From Bathynomus jamesi (lineage: Eukaryota; Arthropoda; Malacostraca; Isopoda; Cirolanidae): DNA of 64,000 bases. Each line of letters opens with the position of its first letter. Position 1 is the stretch's first letter. The stretch spans positions 1 through 64,000 of the forward strand of contig JAJOZX010012239.1 in NCBI GenBank assembly GCA_023014485.1, given 5' to 3'. The translations under genes and the position numbers were made by a program. The notes under the pieces were generated by a model. The model was not told the origin of the DNA, made no database searches, and was given only the letters and a program-made list of their open reading frames with translations. Positions 1-7,432 of the stretch are shown piece by piece.

Positions 1-2
1 AA

Positions 3-32
3 TCTCCGATAAGCTACAAGAAGAATCGGAGA
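3..32. other. Stem-loop F1, flank copy A
   Basis: TCTCCGAT (3-10) is the exact reverse complement of ATCGGAGA (25-32), with a 14-nt loop: an 8-bp perfect stem. The equivalent at 757-788 has one extra C in the left arm and one extra G in the right arm, so the stem grows to 9 bp by a matched double insertion. A strand of transcription is not known. Confidence 0.6.
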
Positions 33-67
33 GAAACCTCAAAGAATTTAATAAGCCTCTCAGAATC

Positions 68-95
68 CTCCGAGCCACTAAAGAAGAACTCGGAG
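68..95. other. Stem-loop F2, flank copy A
   Basis: CTCCGAG (68-74) pairs perfectly with CTCGGAG (89-95) across a 14-nt loop. Loop length matches stem-loop F1 and both loops are purine-rich (AAGCTACAAGAAGA against CCACTAAAGAAGAA), so F1 and F2 look like diverged duplicates. The closing pair nearest the loop is T-A in F1 and G-C in F2, a paired change. Confidence 0.6.
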
Positions 96-289
96 AGTAG
101 TATAGAAGAAACTACTGCAAGTAACAGATCCGTTGCTGCCTCCTAACCAGAACCCCCGTCGACTTCGAACCAACCCAGGGCCATAGACGGAGGGGTTAAC
201 AGTCTGGCGACCCTGCATCAGGATAAAAATCAAGACGACCCAAGCACATAGAAGATATTGGCATAACAGTCTGGCGAGTCTGTAGCCAA

Positions 290-750
290 GAGTTTAACAA
301 CTGGCGACCCTTTAACCAGGATCTTCACGACTCCAGGATTCTTCCAGTCTTCCAGACCCTGGAACCAGGACCAACACCCAGTTGACCGGCGTGTCACGAC
401 ATCTAGTTCGTCACATCCACCCTTGAACCGGTGCGTCACGACTCCAAGTTCTCCACGCCTAGTTTTCATCCAAGAACAAGTGGCCAGCAAGACACGTCTT
501 CAGGACACGTCTCTAAGGATTTCGCCGTAGGAATCTTAAGTACAAACTCTTTTTTTTAAATAATTTGTAAACATTTGAAAAATCAAGTATTATTAACAGT
601 TAATATTTAGTATGGAGCCAGAATTTAACACAAAACACAGTGAACACTTCAGACACCAGTGATACATTTGTTTTAGTGAAACAGTAATTTTCACAGAAGT
701 TAAATGTAACAGAAGTTAATTTCAAGAGAAGTTAATTTTAAGAGAAGTCA
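290..750 (-). repeat. Diverged inverted fragment of the main repeat unit
   Basis: The reverse complement aligns along its length with the end of a main unit (about 6890-7531 in unit 1). Shared landmarks are the paired GTCGTGACAC motifs, the GACGTGTC...CCTGAAGACG segment, AACAGTTAATA, and the CTGTTACAATTAA-type repeats. It lacks the 17-bp minisatellite of the main units and has many substitutions, so it is an older copy outside the homogenised array and in opposite orientation to it. Confidence 0.8.
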
Positions 751-756
751 TTAGAA

Positions 757-788
757 TCTCCCGATAAGCTACAAGATGAATCGGGAGA
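757..788. other. Stem-loop F1, flank copy B
   Basis: TCTCCCGAT (757-765) pairs with ATCGGGAGA (780-788), a 9-bp stem with a 14-nt loop. Compared with copy A the two arms gained complementary bases (C and G), and the loop has one A-to-T change. Confidence 0.6.
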
Positions 789-824
789 GAAACCTCCAAA
801 GAATTTAATAAGCCTCTCAGAATC

Positions 825-852
825 CTCCGAGCCACTAAAGAAGAACTCGGAG
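825..852. other. Stem-loop F2, flank copy B
   Basis: CTCCGAG (825-831) pairs with CTCGGAG (846-852) over a 14-nt loop. It is identical to copy A in both arms. Confidence 0.6.
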
Positions 853-884
853 AGTAGTATAGAAGAAACTGCTGCAAGTAACAG

Positions 885-957
885 ATCCGTTGCTGCCTCC
901 TAACCAGAACCCCCGTCGACTTCGAACCAACCCAGGGCCATAGACGAGGGGTTTAAC
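885..957. repeat. Left arm of a large palindrome around the TA block
   Basis: This segment is nearly the reverse complement of 1846-1915. Shared landmarks are ACCCCCGTCGA against TCGACGGGGGT, CAGGGCCA against TGGCCCTG, and GTTTAAC against GTTAAC at the inner ends. The arms are about 70 bp with scattered mismatches, and the spacer is about 890 bp. Confidence 0.8.
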
Positions 958-1030
958 ATATATATATAAATATATATACATATATATATATATATATAAA
1001 TATATATGCATATATATATATATATATATG

Positions 1031-1062
<32 letters not shown>

Positions 1063-1277
1063 AATATATATATACATATATATATATATAAATATATATA
1101 TACATATATACATATATAAATATATATTACATATATATATATATAAAATATATATATACATATATATATATATAAATATATATACATATATATATATAAA
1201 TATATATATACATATATAAATATAAATATATATATACCTATATAAATATATAAATATATATGCATATATATATATAC
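957..1277. repeat. Left TA-rich tract
   Basis: About 320 bp are almost only TATATA, broken periodically by AAATA, GCA or ACA to give a higher-order pattern of TATATATAAATATATATACA type. The tyrosine/isoleucine-only open frames here are artefacts of the dinucleotide repeat. It probably forms one tract with 1501-1846 that was split by the inserted element. Confidence 0.95.
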
Positions 1278-1500
1278 ACGGTGAACCAAAAGTAGGTGGA
1301 CAGTAGGTTGAATACGGTTTGTGTTATATTATATTATAACTATGGTGTTCATTATAACTATGGTGTTTGTGTTATATTATATTAAATATTATAACTAAAT
1401 TTATTTAAATTTTATTTTGTATTATAGTATACAAAAAAATTAAATATGTATTCTCAAAATAAACGTTATCATTTACTGTCCACCTACATTTGGTTCACCC
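1278..1500. mobile_element. Non-autonomous MITE, probably Tc1/mariner-related
   Basis: The ends are near-perfect inverted repeats of about 27 bp. Left reads GGTGAACCAAA then GTAGGTGGACAGTA (1280-1305); right (1472-1500), read in reverse complement, gives GGGTGAACCAAATGTAGGTG and then GACAGTA. The interior of about 165 bp is AT-rich, non-coding and contains a short internal duplication around ATAACTATGGTGTT. It lies in (TA)n on both sides, fitting the TA target preference of the Tc1/mariner superfamily, although a target-site duplication cannot be distinguished from the surrounding repeat. There is no transposase. The assignment to the superfamily is inferred from the ends, length and TA context. 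Confidence 0.75.
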
Positions 1501-1581
1501 TATATATATATATATAAATATATATATACAATATATATATAAATATATACATATATATATAAATATATAAATATATATATA

Positions 1582-1620
<39 letters not shown>

Positions 1621-1846
1621 AATATATATATACATAATATATATATAAATATAATACATATATATATATAAATATATATATATACATATATATATATATA
1701 AATATATATATATATGCATATATATATATATATAAATAAATATATATATATATGCATATATATATATACATAAATATATATATATATATATGCATATATA
1801 CATATATATATATAAATATATATACATATATATATATAAATATATG
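1501..1846. repeat. Right TA-rich tract
   Basis: About 345 bp of TATATA repeat with AAATA, GCA and ACA interruptions of the same style as 957-1277. It ends at GTTAAC, where the right palindrome arm begins. Confidence 0.95.
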
Positions 1847-1915
1847 TTAACCCCCTTTTATGGCCCTGAGTCGGTTCGGATCGACGGGGGTTCTAGTTAG
1901 GAGGCTGCAACGGAT
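1846..1915. repeat. Right arm of the palindrome
   Basis: This is the reverse-complement partner of 885-957, in the same orientation as the main array. Differences from the left arm include CTGAG for the expected CTGGG and CTAGTTAG for CTGGTTAG. Confidence 0.8.
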
Positions 1916-2293
1916 ATTTCTTCTATAACATTTTAATTCTTTTCGGTCGCCACTCTGTTAAACTCTTGGCTACAGACTCGCCAGACTGTTATGCCGATAT
2001 CTTCTATGGTGCTTGGGTTGTCTCTTAATTTGGGCAAAGGGTCGCCAATTTTTAATTCTTCTCTTTTTATAATACTCTGATACTTTCTCTGATACTAAAA
2101 TTATCGACTTTTCTTTTATGACTTGTCGACTTAACTGACTGAGTTCCTGAAGAGAACAAGGTTCGAAGGAAAAAGATAAAAAAAACTTCTTTTACTGTGG
2201 TTTACTTCTCAAAAATTACAGTTAGTACTCTGAATTTACAGGGGTAGAGGTTCGACCTCTTTCGACCATGGCTCAGGCCGGAATCTAAAAATA
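1916..2293 (+). repeat. Degenerate flank DNA between palindrome and main array
   Basis: The first part (about 1949-2040) is the inverted counterpart of 220-305, sharing GGTCGCCA, AACTCTTGGCTACAGACTCG and CCAGACTGTTATGCC. After about 2045 it drifts into AT-rich and CTGATACT-type short repeats with no clear match to the main unit. No gene is visible. It resembles flank repeat DNA that has decayed outside the homogenised array. Confidence 0.6.
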
Positions 2294-2300
2294 TTAAGAA

Positions 2301-2339
2301 GGCAAGGGGCCTCTGCCCCCTCCCCGCAGCAAGGCTGCT
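2301..2339. other. GC-rich double hairpin at unit start (unit 1 example)
   Basis: In a very AT-rich unit this ~40-bp island contains GGGGC-CTCT-GCCCC and then GCAGC-AAG-GCTGC, two short inverted repeats. In units 2-12 the second loop is GAG instead of AAG while the stem is unchanged. Other copies start at 7607, 12995, 18282, 23723, 29118, 34524, 39933, 45295, 50747, 56205 and 61562. It marks the left limit of clean homology with unit 1. The function is unknown. Confidence 0.6.
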
Positions 2340-2639
2340 AACAAAGGAGTCATAATGAAATGCTAATATGAAGTCTAATGAAGAAGAAGTGCAATGAAGA
2401 AGTGCTGTAATTTTACAAGTACATGTATAATATAACTTAAATGTTTGGGGGAAGACAGTCGAAGGTTAAGTTTCTGCCTTTTTTAAACACATCAGCTGTT
2501 TTGAAAGATTTTCAATAAAAATTTTAAAAAAATAATAATAAAAACTAATTTGTATTTTTCGCCGTCTACATTTATGAAGGCGATATCATTTCGTAATAGT
2601 ACACAAGTACAAATTAAGTACACGACTGAGTACGTATTA

Positions 2640-2840
2640 ATTTTGGTTCATTACAATTACGATTACAATTATGGATTATTCACTTGTTGTTTAATTACAC
2701 TTCCATTTTAAAGTACATTCTTACATTATAAATTAAATCATTACATTCAATTACAGTTTCATTGAAGTACATTACATTATATTAAATTAAAGTATTACAG
2801 TTAATTACAATTAAACAGTTACAATAACTTTGTTTTGTTT
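2640..2840. repeat. TTACA-rich segment of the unit (unit 1 example)
   Basis: About 200 bp in which the pentamer TTACA or ATTAC recurs every 5-20 bases (for example CATTACAATTACGATTACAA). It looks like a degenerate short-period repeat. It ends in a pyrimidine run followed by TTTTTTACAG at 2838-2847. No gene is visible. Confidence 0.5.
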
Positions 2841-3017
2841 TTTACAGTGTTTCATATTAATAGACAATTAAGATGTTAAATATAATACAAAGTACATGGC
2901 ACTTAAGAGATAATTTATTTACGAAATAATATGTTATAATGTTATAAATTTGAAATCAGAGCGAACGGAGGTATTTTATCTTTGAGGCGCTCGAATCTGC
3001 CAGTCAGCGGAATTCGA

Positions 3018-3034
3018 TTTACTTACCAAGCATC
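3018..3034 (-). promoter_or_regulatory. Possible splice-donor-like site on the minus strand (unit 1 example)
   Basis: Read on the minus strand, ATGCTTG is followed by GTAAGTAAATCG (donor GT at 3025-3026), a full match to the metazoan donor consensus GTAAGT. It lies directly after the end of the minus-strand 70-codon frame and is unchanged in every unit. A matching acceptor was not found with confidence, and such matches arise by chance in AT-rich DNA. Confidence 0.25.
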
Positions 3035-3096
3035 TATGAATATCTTACGAGGGTTGAACGCACTTGAAAGTAAAAAATAATACGAGAACGTATTTT

Positions 3097-3112
3097 TTCG
3101 TTTTCGAACGAA
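3097..3112. other. UUCG-capped hairpin (unit 1 example)
   Basis: TTCGTT-TTCG-AACGAA is a 6-bp perfect inverted repeat with a TTCG loop. It is present in all twelve units at the same relative place, about 800 bp from the unit start. UUCG loops are known to be unusually stable in RNA, although the closing pair here is U-A and not the optimal C-G. Confidence 0.45.
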
Positions 3113-4279
3113 GGCCTAAAGTTTCGTGCTTCACAAATTGACACGAGTAAACATAGACTGATAAGTTGATAGGGTATAAGTAGACAATAGGTAGATGAAT
3201 GAATAAGTAATAAAATTAATAAAGGATAGCGGTCAAGAAAGAACATGAATGTAAGAATGAGTATGGTTGAATAAGGAGTATGGTTGAATAATAATGTTTA
3301 TACTACATAACACCACAACATTATTACTAAAGAATTTACCATACATTGAATACGGAAGATGTCCAAATACTAAGAACGTGATTCAGTGTACAAAGTATGG
3401 GAAACGTAAAGAGAATAAAGTTATTTTATGGCGTCATAGTGTATGTCATTATTTAGAAAAGATGAATTAGAGAAATACAGTAATGAATAAAGAAGTATAA
3501 ATCATTATTAGGAAGATTTACAAGAACGAATTAGAGACAGAGGGGTAGTAATGACTAAGAAGTACAACTACGGGTTCCAATCCTGTTACATGCAATGTGT
3601 ATGCATAATCTAGGGTCGAGGGTGAGATGCAAGACAATTCGTAATTAATTATAATAACTTCTATAACAAATGGAAAATGGATACGACTAAACCATAGATA
3701 TTGTAGATCGTAGGGTTGTGACACGAACAAAAATAGGAAGCTACAAGTAAAATTATTATCCAAACTCGCGTTAAGCGATTTTGGTTCTTATGTAAAAATG
3801 AATATTGATTATTCATTGTTCATTTTTTACATTGCTCTCCCCTTTTAAAATGATATTTATACAATAATATAATAAAATTAATACAATACAATACAATTGA
3901 GAAAATAACATCGTAACTAATTCAAGTTAGGTGACGAATTTTTCTTTACAATACAAATTTTATACAGAACGAGTTCGGGTAGTTGAGTACAATGCAGAGT
4001 AATCAAATTTTTAACATGACACTCGCTTAGAGGGTTATTATAAAATATAAAAATTCAAAGATTAAAACTTTACTTTTATACAAACAGAATAAAGGATTAA
4101 TACGTTAATTTAGAGAAACAATTAAGCTAGACAAAGAATGATAGTTAAATTTTTTTTCAAAATTTGTATTTTTCTGTGGGAAAAATTATGTACATAATGA
4201 ATAGAGTAAAAGGGAAAACTATAAATTTTAAAGTTCATGGATTTTTCGAGGCTTCCATGATAGTACAATTGATAACTAA

Positions 4280-4456
4280 TTTTATTGACTATTGTAGATA
4301 AAAAATCGAATTATGTAATGGATGATGTATAGACCTGTGGTCAAGTGTGTATTTGGGTGTATTAGGTGCAAAGTGTGTATTTTACAATTTCGAGGGACAG
4401 ATTAGCTGATAGGATTGTTCAAGTAACTAAATATTCAATGATTTTAGCATAAGGTT

Positions 4457-4491
<35 letters not shown>

Positions 4492-4655
4492 TGCATACAT
4501 GCATTTTTATTGACTGTTGTAGGTACAAATCGAATTACGTAGTGGATGATGTATAGACCTGTGGTCAAGTGTGTATTTATGTTTATTGGGTACAAAGTGT
4601 GTATTTTATAATTTCGAGACACAGATTAGCTGATAGGATTGTTAAATTAACTGTA
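4280..4655. repeat. Internal ~150-bp direct duplication split by a (TA)n tract (unit 1 example)
   Basis: Copy one (4280-4430) and copy two (4505-4655) share TTTTATTGACT, GGATGATGTATAGACC, TGTGGTCAAGTGTGTATTT, CAAAGTGTGTATTTTA and GATTAGCTGATAGGATTGTT, with scattered differences elsewhere. Between them lie (TA)n and GTGTGCATACATGCA. Each copy includes GACC-TGT-GGTC, a small inverted repeat. All units carry both copies, so the duplication predates array amplification. Confidence 0.85.
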
Positions 4656-5559
4656 TAAATGCATGAGCGAGAATTTATATAAAGTAAGCAATAATTATTA
4701 TGTATTATGATGATAATGTTTGCATACGCGTTTTAATGCAAAAGTGACTGGAGGGATGGAACGTAAATGAATTCGAATGTGTCAAAAGTAATAAAATTCA
4801 CTTAGGATTATAGATTTTACATAATTAATCAGTTACACGTATAAGGTAATTAAAAAAAGACGTACTTAGAAGACCTTACGAGTAATGACAGTAACTCTCA
4901 CGGTTTTAAAATTGATTTTCGACACAATTAAATTCGACTACTAAAATTCATAACCATATACTGTAGTAGTATGTCAATTTGACTATAATTTTCGTTTGAT
5001 ACCTTACAAATGGTACAATAACAATTTAAGGACAGTTACTCACGATTAATTGAACAAAATAAAAATAAAAATACAAATTAAAAATATGAATCAATTATGC
5101 ATTTCAACGAGCTAAATACAATTTTATAATATTCTAAAAAATAAAAGTAAATCGAGCCATAGATGAGTTTCGGCCAAGAATAAAAAAGTTATTGAAATGG
5201 AAGGAAGCATTTCGAACAATCTTTTCTTTTAATAATCTCAGGTAAATTTTACATTAAAAATTATTTTTATATAATAAAAAAAATATTAAAAAGGTTTAAT
5301 AATTTTTTGCATGTTAAGTAGAAAAATTATACTCTCGTTAAATGTTGATAGAATTTTGAATTATTTGATATTTTAGTCTGAAAACTTGTTTGCATATGAT
5401 AAATACATATGTTTTATTGTGTAGAAGTTTTATTAAAATTAAATGACAAAAAAGAACAAAACTGAAATTTAGGGTATGTGCGATCATACGGGGGAATTGA
5501 GTGACTAAGCAGGGGGTATAAGTTTGAAATTGACAATACGTCTTTCGTGAGCACTTTGC

Positions 5560-5580
5560 TTTTTTTTTTTTTTTTTTTTT
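5560..5580. repeat. Poly-T tract (unit 1 example)
   Basis: An uninterrupted run of 21 T, followed by AAAGATTGCTTGTCACAC. The run is 18-23 nt in the other units. On the minus strand it is a poly-A tail-like run, but no retroposon body with target-site duplications could be delimited beside it. Confidence 0.9.
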
Positions 5581-5848
5581 AAAGATTGCTTGTCACACTA
5601 CTTAGAACAAAAAATTAAAAGAGTTGAAACAAAACGGAGGGACGGCATGTTCCTCATATACATTACAATAATTACCAAAATCATTACAAACAATTGTAAA
5701 AACTGTTTTGGTCACAAATAATGAATTACATAACTATATATTTATATACGTAACAATGCATGAAAAGGGAAAGACAAATCGGTGAATTTCAGTCTTACAA
5801 ACAAAGAAAAGGTTAAACCAAAGACGCAACCCGGTCAATTCAGGTTGA

Positions 5849-5975
5849 ATTAAATTCTCTTTTACAACAAAAAAAAGGTTGAATTAAATTCTCTTAAACA
5901 ACAAAAAAAGGTTGAATTAAATTCTTAAATTACATTTTCTTAAATTAAATTCTCTTAAATTACAAAGAAAAAGTT
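5849..5975. repeat. Short AT-rich subrepeats (unit 1 example)
   Basis: Three to four imperfect copies of a ~30-bp motif, GGTTGAATTAAATTCTCTT followed by A/T-rich ACAACAAAAAA. The last copies are degenerate. The same arrangement occurs in every unit just before the 20-bp minisatellite. Confidence 0.75.
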
Positions 5976-6039
5976 GAATTCAATTGACTGCATTGAAATG
6001 AATGGGTATTTGAAACTAACAGAGACTGACTTAAAACAA

Positions 6040-6284
6040 AACTCTCTGACTTCAAATAAAACTCTCTGACTTCAAATAAAACTCTCTGACTTCAAATAAA
6101 ACTCTCTGACTTCAAATAAAACTCTCTGACTTCAAATAAAACTCTCTGACTTCAAATAAAACTCTCTGACTTCAAATAAAACTCTCTGACTTCAAATAAA
6201 ACTCTCTGACTTCAAATAAAACTCCTCTGACTTCAAATAAAACTCCTCTGACTTCAAATAAAACTCTCTGACTTCAAATAAAAC
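6040..6284 (+). repeat. 20/21-bp minisatellite, unit 1
   Basis: Consensus ACTCTCTGACTTCAAATAAA. About twelve copies, two of them the 21-bp ACTCC variant near the distal end, followed by one 20-bp copy. A degenerate first copy (GACTGACTTAAAAC) precedes. Confidence 0.95.
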
Positions 6285-6299
6285 TGAAATCTCTGGGGC

Positions 6300-6669
6300 G
6301 GTTGTCCCTCTTGGATGCAACCTTCTGTAACTGAAAACTGATTTGCAACTAAAACTGACTCGAAACTACTTCGAGTATCTTTGTAAATCTCTGGGGTTTG
6401 GTTGTCCCTCTTGGATGCAACCAACCGAAACTGAAAACTGATTTGAAATTAACTGAAAATGGAAAATGACTGCACTTGATCTCTATTCAAGTGGAGACGA
6501 TTAACCTCTGTTTTGGTTGACCCTCTTGGTGCAACCTTCTGACTTCAAAAAATGACTTCAAAATTACTTCAAGTATCTTTATAAATCTCTGGGGTTTGGT
6601 TGTCCCTTTTGGTTACAACCAACTGAAACTGTCTGAAAACTGAAAATGGAACTTGAAACTGCTTCAAGT
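6300..6669 (+). other. Four-module paired-hairpin block, unit 1 (candidate structured RNA element)
   Basis: Four diverged modules of roughly 85-115 bp, each with the order CTCTGGGG-like leader, hairpin I, A-rich spacer, hairpin II. Hairpin I (6300-6322, 6400-6422, 6515-6536, 6598-6620) pairs GGTTG with CAACC around a second short stem and a pyrimidine loop CTCTT or CTTTT. The inner stem is TCC/GGA in modules 1-2 and ACC/GGT in module 3. Module 4 has GGTTGT/ACAACC plus CC/GG. Hairpin II is ACTCGAA-ACTAC-TTCGAGT (6358-6376), ACTTGA/TCAAGT (6474-6492), ACTTCAA/TTCAAGT with one C-C mismatch (6555-6574), and ACTTGAA-ACTGC-TTCAAGT (6651-6669). Module 1 against module 4 shows a C-G to T-A double change. 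No known RNA family is recognised, and the transcribed strand is unknown because DNA inverted repeats are strand-symmetric. Confidence 0.6.
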
Positions 6670-6689
6670 AACTCCATAACTCTATAAAC

Positions 6690-6980
6690 CCCTGTAAACT
6701 CTCTGTAAACTCTCTGTAAACTCTCTCTCTCTTAATTTGCAAGTCAATTCAATTCAGTAATTGAAAAAAATTTGCAAACAAAAAATAAAAAAATGTAAAC
6801 ATTTCACTCGAATGTACGGGAAGGTACATAAAATAAAATTATTCTATACTGAATATAATAGTGCAAATAACTGTGACAATTGACTCTCTTGAAATGAACT
6901 CTCTGTTACAATTAACACTCTGTTACAATTAACTCTGTTACAATTAACTCTCTGTTACAATTAACTCTCTGTTACAATAA
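6690..6980. repeat. CTCTGTAAA and CTCTGTTACAATTAA short repeats (unit 1 example)
   Basis: Positions 6690-6730 hold three to four copies of CTCTGTAAA ending in a CT run. Positions 6899-6978 hold five copies of a ~17-bp CTCTGTTACAATTAACT repeat. Most other units have three of the latter. The inverted flank fragment (660-750) has diverged GTTAATTTCAAGAGAA-like counterparts. Between the two lies unremarkable AT-rich DNA. Confidence 0.8.
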
Positions 6981-7138
6981 AAACAAATGTATCAGTGGTG
7001 TATGGAATGTTCACTGTTTCTTGTGAATTCTGACTTGATACTCATTATTAACTGTTAATAATAGTGACTTTTCAAATGTTTATAAATTACTTAAAAAAAC
7101 AAACTGTACTTAACAAAATTTTCTATGGGGAAATCCTT

Positions 7139-7320
7139 GAGACGTGTCCTGAAGACGTCTTCCTGGCTACTTCTTCTTGGATGAAAACTAGGCGTGGAGA
7201 ACTTGGAGTCGTGACACACCGGTTCAAGGGTGGATGTTACGAACTAGAAGTCGTGACACGCCGGTCAACTGGTTTTATCCTGATGCAGGGTAATTTCTAT
7301 CTTGGCCAAAGAGTGGCCTC
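7139..7320 (+). repeat. GC-richer segment with paired GTCGTGACAC motifs (unit 1 example)
   Basis: It contains the 12-bp perfect palindrome GAAGACGTCTTC (7151-7162) and two related stretches that begin GTCGTGACACACCGGTTCAA and GTCGTGACACGCCGGTCAA. A third related stretch, GTCGTGAAGATCCTGG, follows the 17-bp minisatellite at about 7489. The 60-87-codon plus-strand frame crossing it is intact in some units and frameshifted in units 3, 4, 8, 9 and 10, which argues against a protein. Confidence 0.7.
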
Positions 7321-7330
7321 TTCTTAAAAT

Positions 7331-7432
7331 AATCTTCTTCTTAAAGTAATCTTCTTCTTAAAGTAATCTTCTTCTTAAAGTAATCTTCTTCTTAAAGTAA
7401 TCTTCTTCTTAAAGTAATCTTCTTCTTAAAGT
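7331..7432 (+). repeat. 17-bp minisatellite (unit 1 example)
   Basis: Six exact copies of AATCTTCTTCTTAAAGT. Other units: 12719-12820 (6), 17986-18101 (7), 23447-23548 (6), 28842-28943 (6), 34248-34349 (6), 39657-39758 (6), 45070-45120 (3), 50455-50569 (7), 55913-56030 (7), 61303-61388 (5). A (TTC)n run lies about 100 bp further on (7537-7552). Confidence 0.95.

Larger units (their letters stand above)
1..754. repeat. Left-flank 754-bp repeat, copy A
   Basis: The first ~210 bases recur almost exactly from 755, which sets a direct-repeat period of about 754 bp. The copy has two parts. Positions 1-289 hold two stem-loops and a GC-richer segment not found in the main array units. Positions 290-750 are a diverged, inverted relative of the main unit's end. 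No open frame here looks like a gene; the 86-codon minus-strand frame at 230-490 is simply the antisense of repeat sequence. The copy may begin before the window. Confidence 0.8.
755..957. repeat. Left-flank 754-bp repeat, copy B (truncated)
   Basis: This copy matches 1-210 with a few substitutions and single-base indels, including the CTACTACAAG-like stretch, the GGAGGCAGC complement and the CCCAGGGCCATAGACG segment. Homology stops abruptly at 957 where the TA-rich tract begins, so only the first ~200 bp remain. Whether the TA block expanded inside this copy or replaced the rest cannot be decided from the sequence. Confidence 0.8.

Noticed and set aside
957..1846. Open frames of 85-129 codons made of Tyr, Ile and Met
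   Set aside because: Pure translation of (TA)n repeat DNA.
3034..3246. Minus-strand 70-codon frame repeated in most units (hydrophobic start, leucine-rich)
   Set aside because: It is frameshifted in units 5, 6, 8 and 12, resembles no known protein, and its conservation is explained by array homogenisation.
3560..3610. B-box-like GGTTCCAATCC, suggesting a tRNA gene or tRNA-derived SINE
   Set aside because: It deviates from the GGTTCRANNCC consensus, no convincing A box or cloverleaf could be built upstream, and there is no oligo-T terminator or target-site duplication.
3518..3763. Minus-strand 77-81-codon frame repeated in most units
   Set aside because: No recognisable domain. Its ends differ between units because of small indels (66, 77, 81 or 128 codons), as expected for non-coding sequence.
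5560..5580. Poly-T as the reverse-strand tail of a retroposon
   Set aside because: No retroposon body, target-site duplication or internal promoter could be recognised next to it.
6040..6284. 20-bp direct repeats as a CRISPR array
   Set aside because: The repeats are contiguous with no spacers, and the context is eukaryotic satellite DNA.
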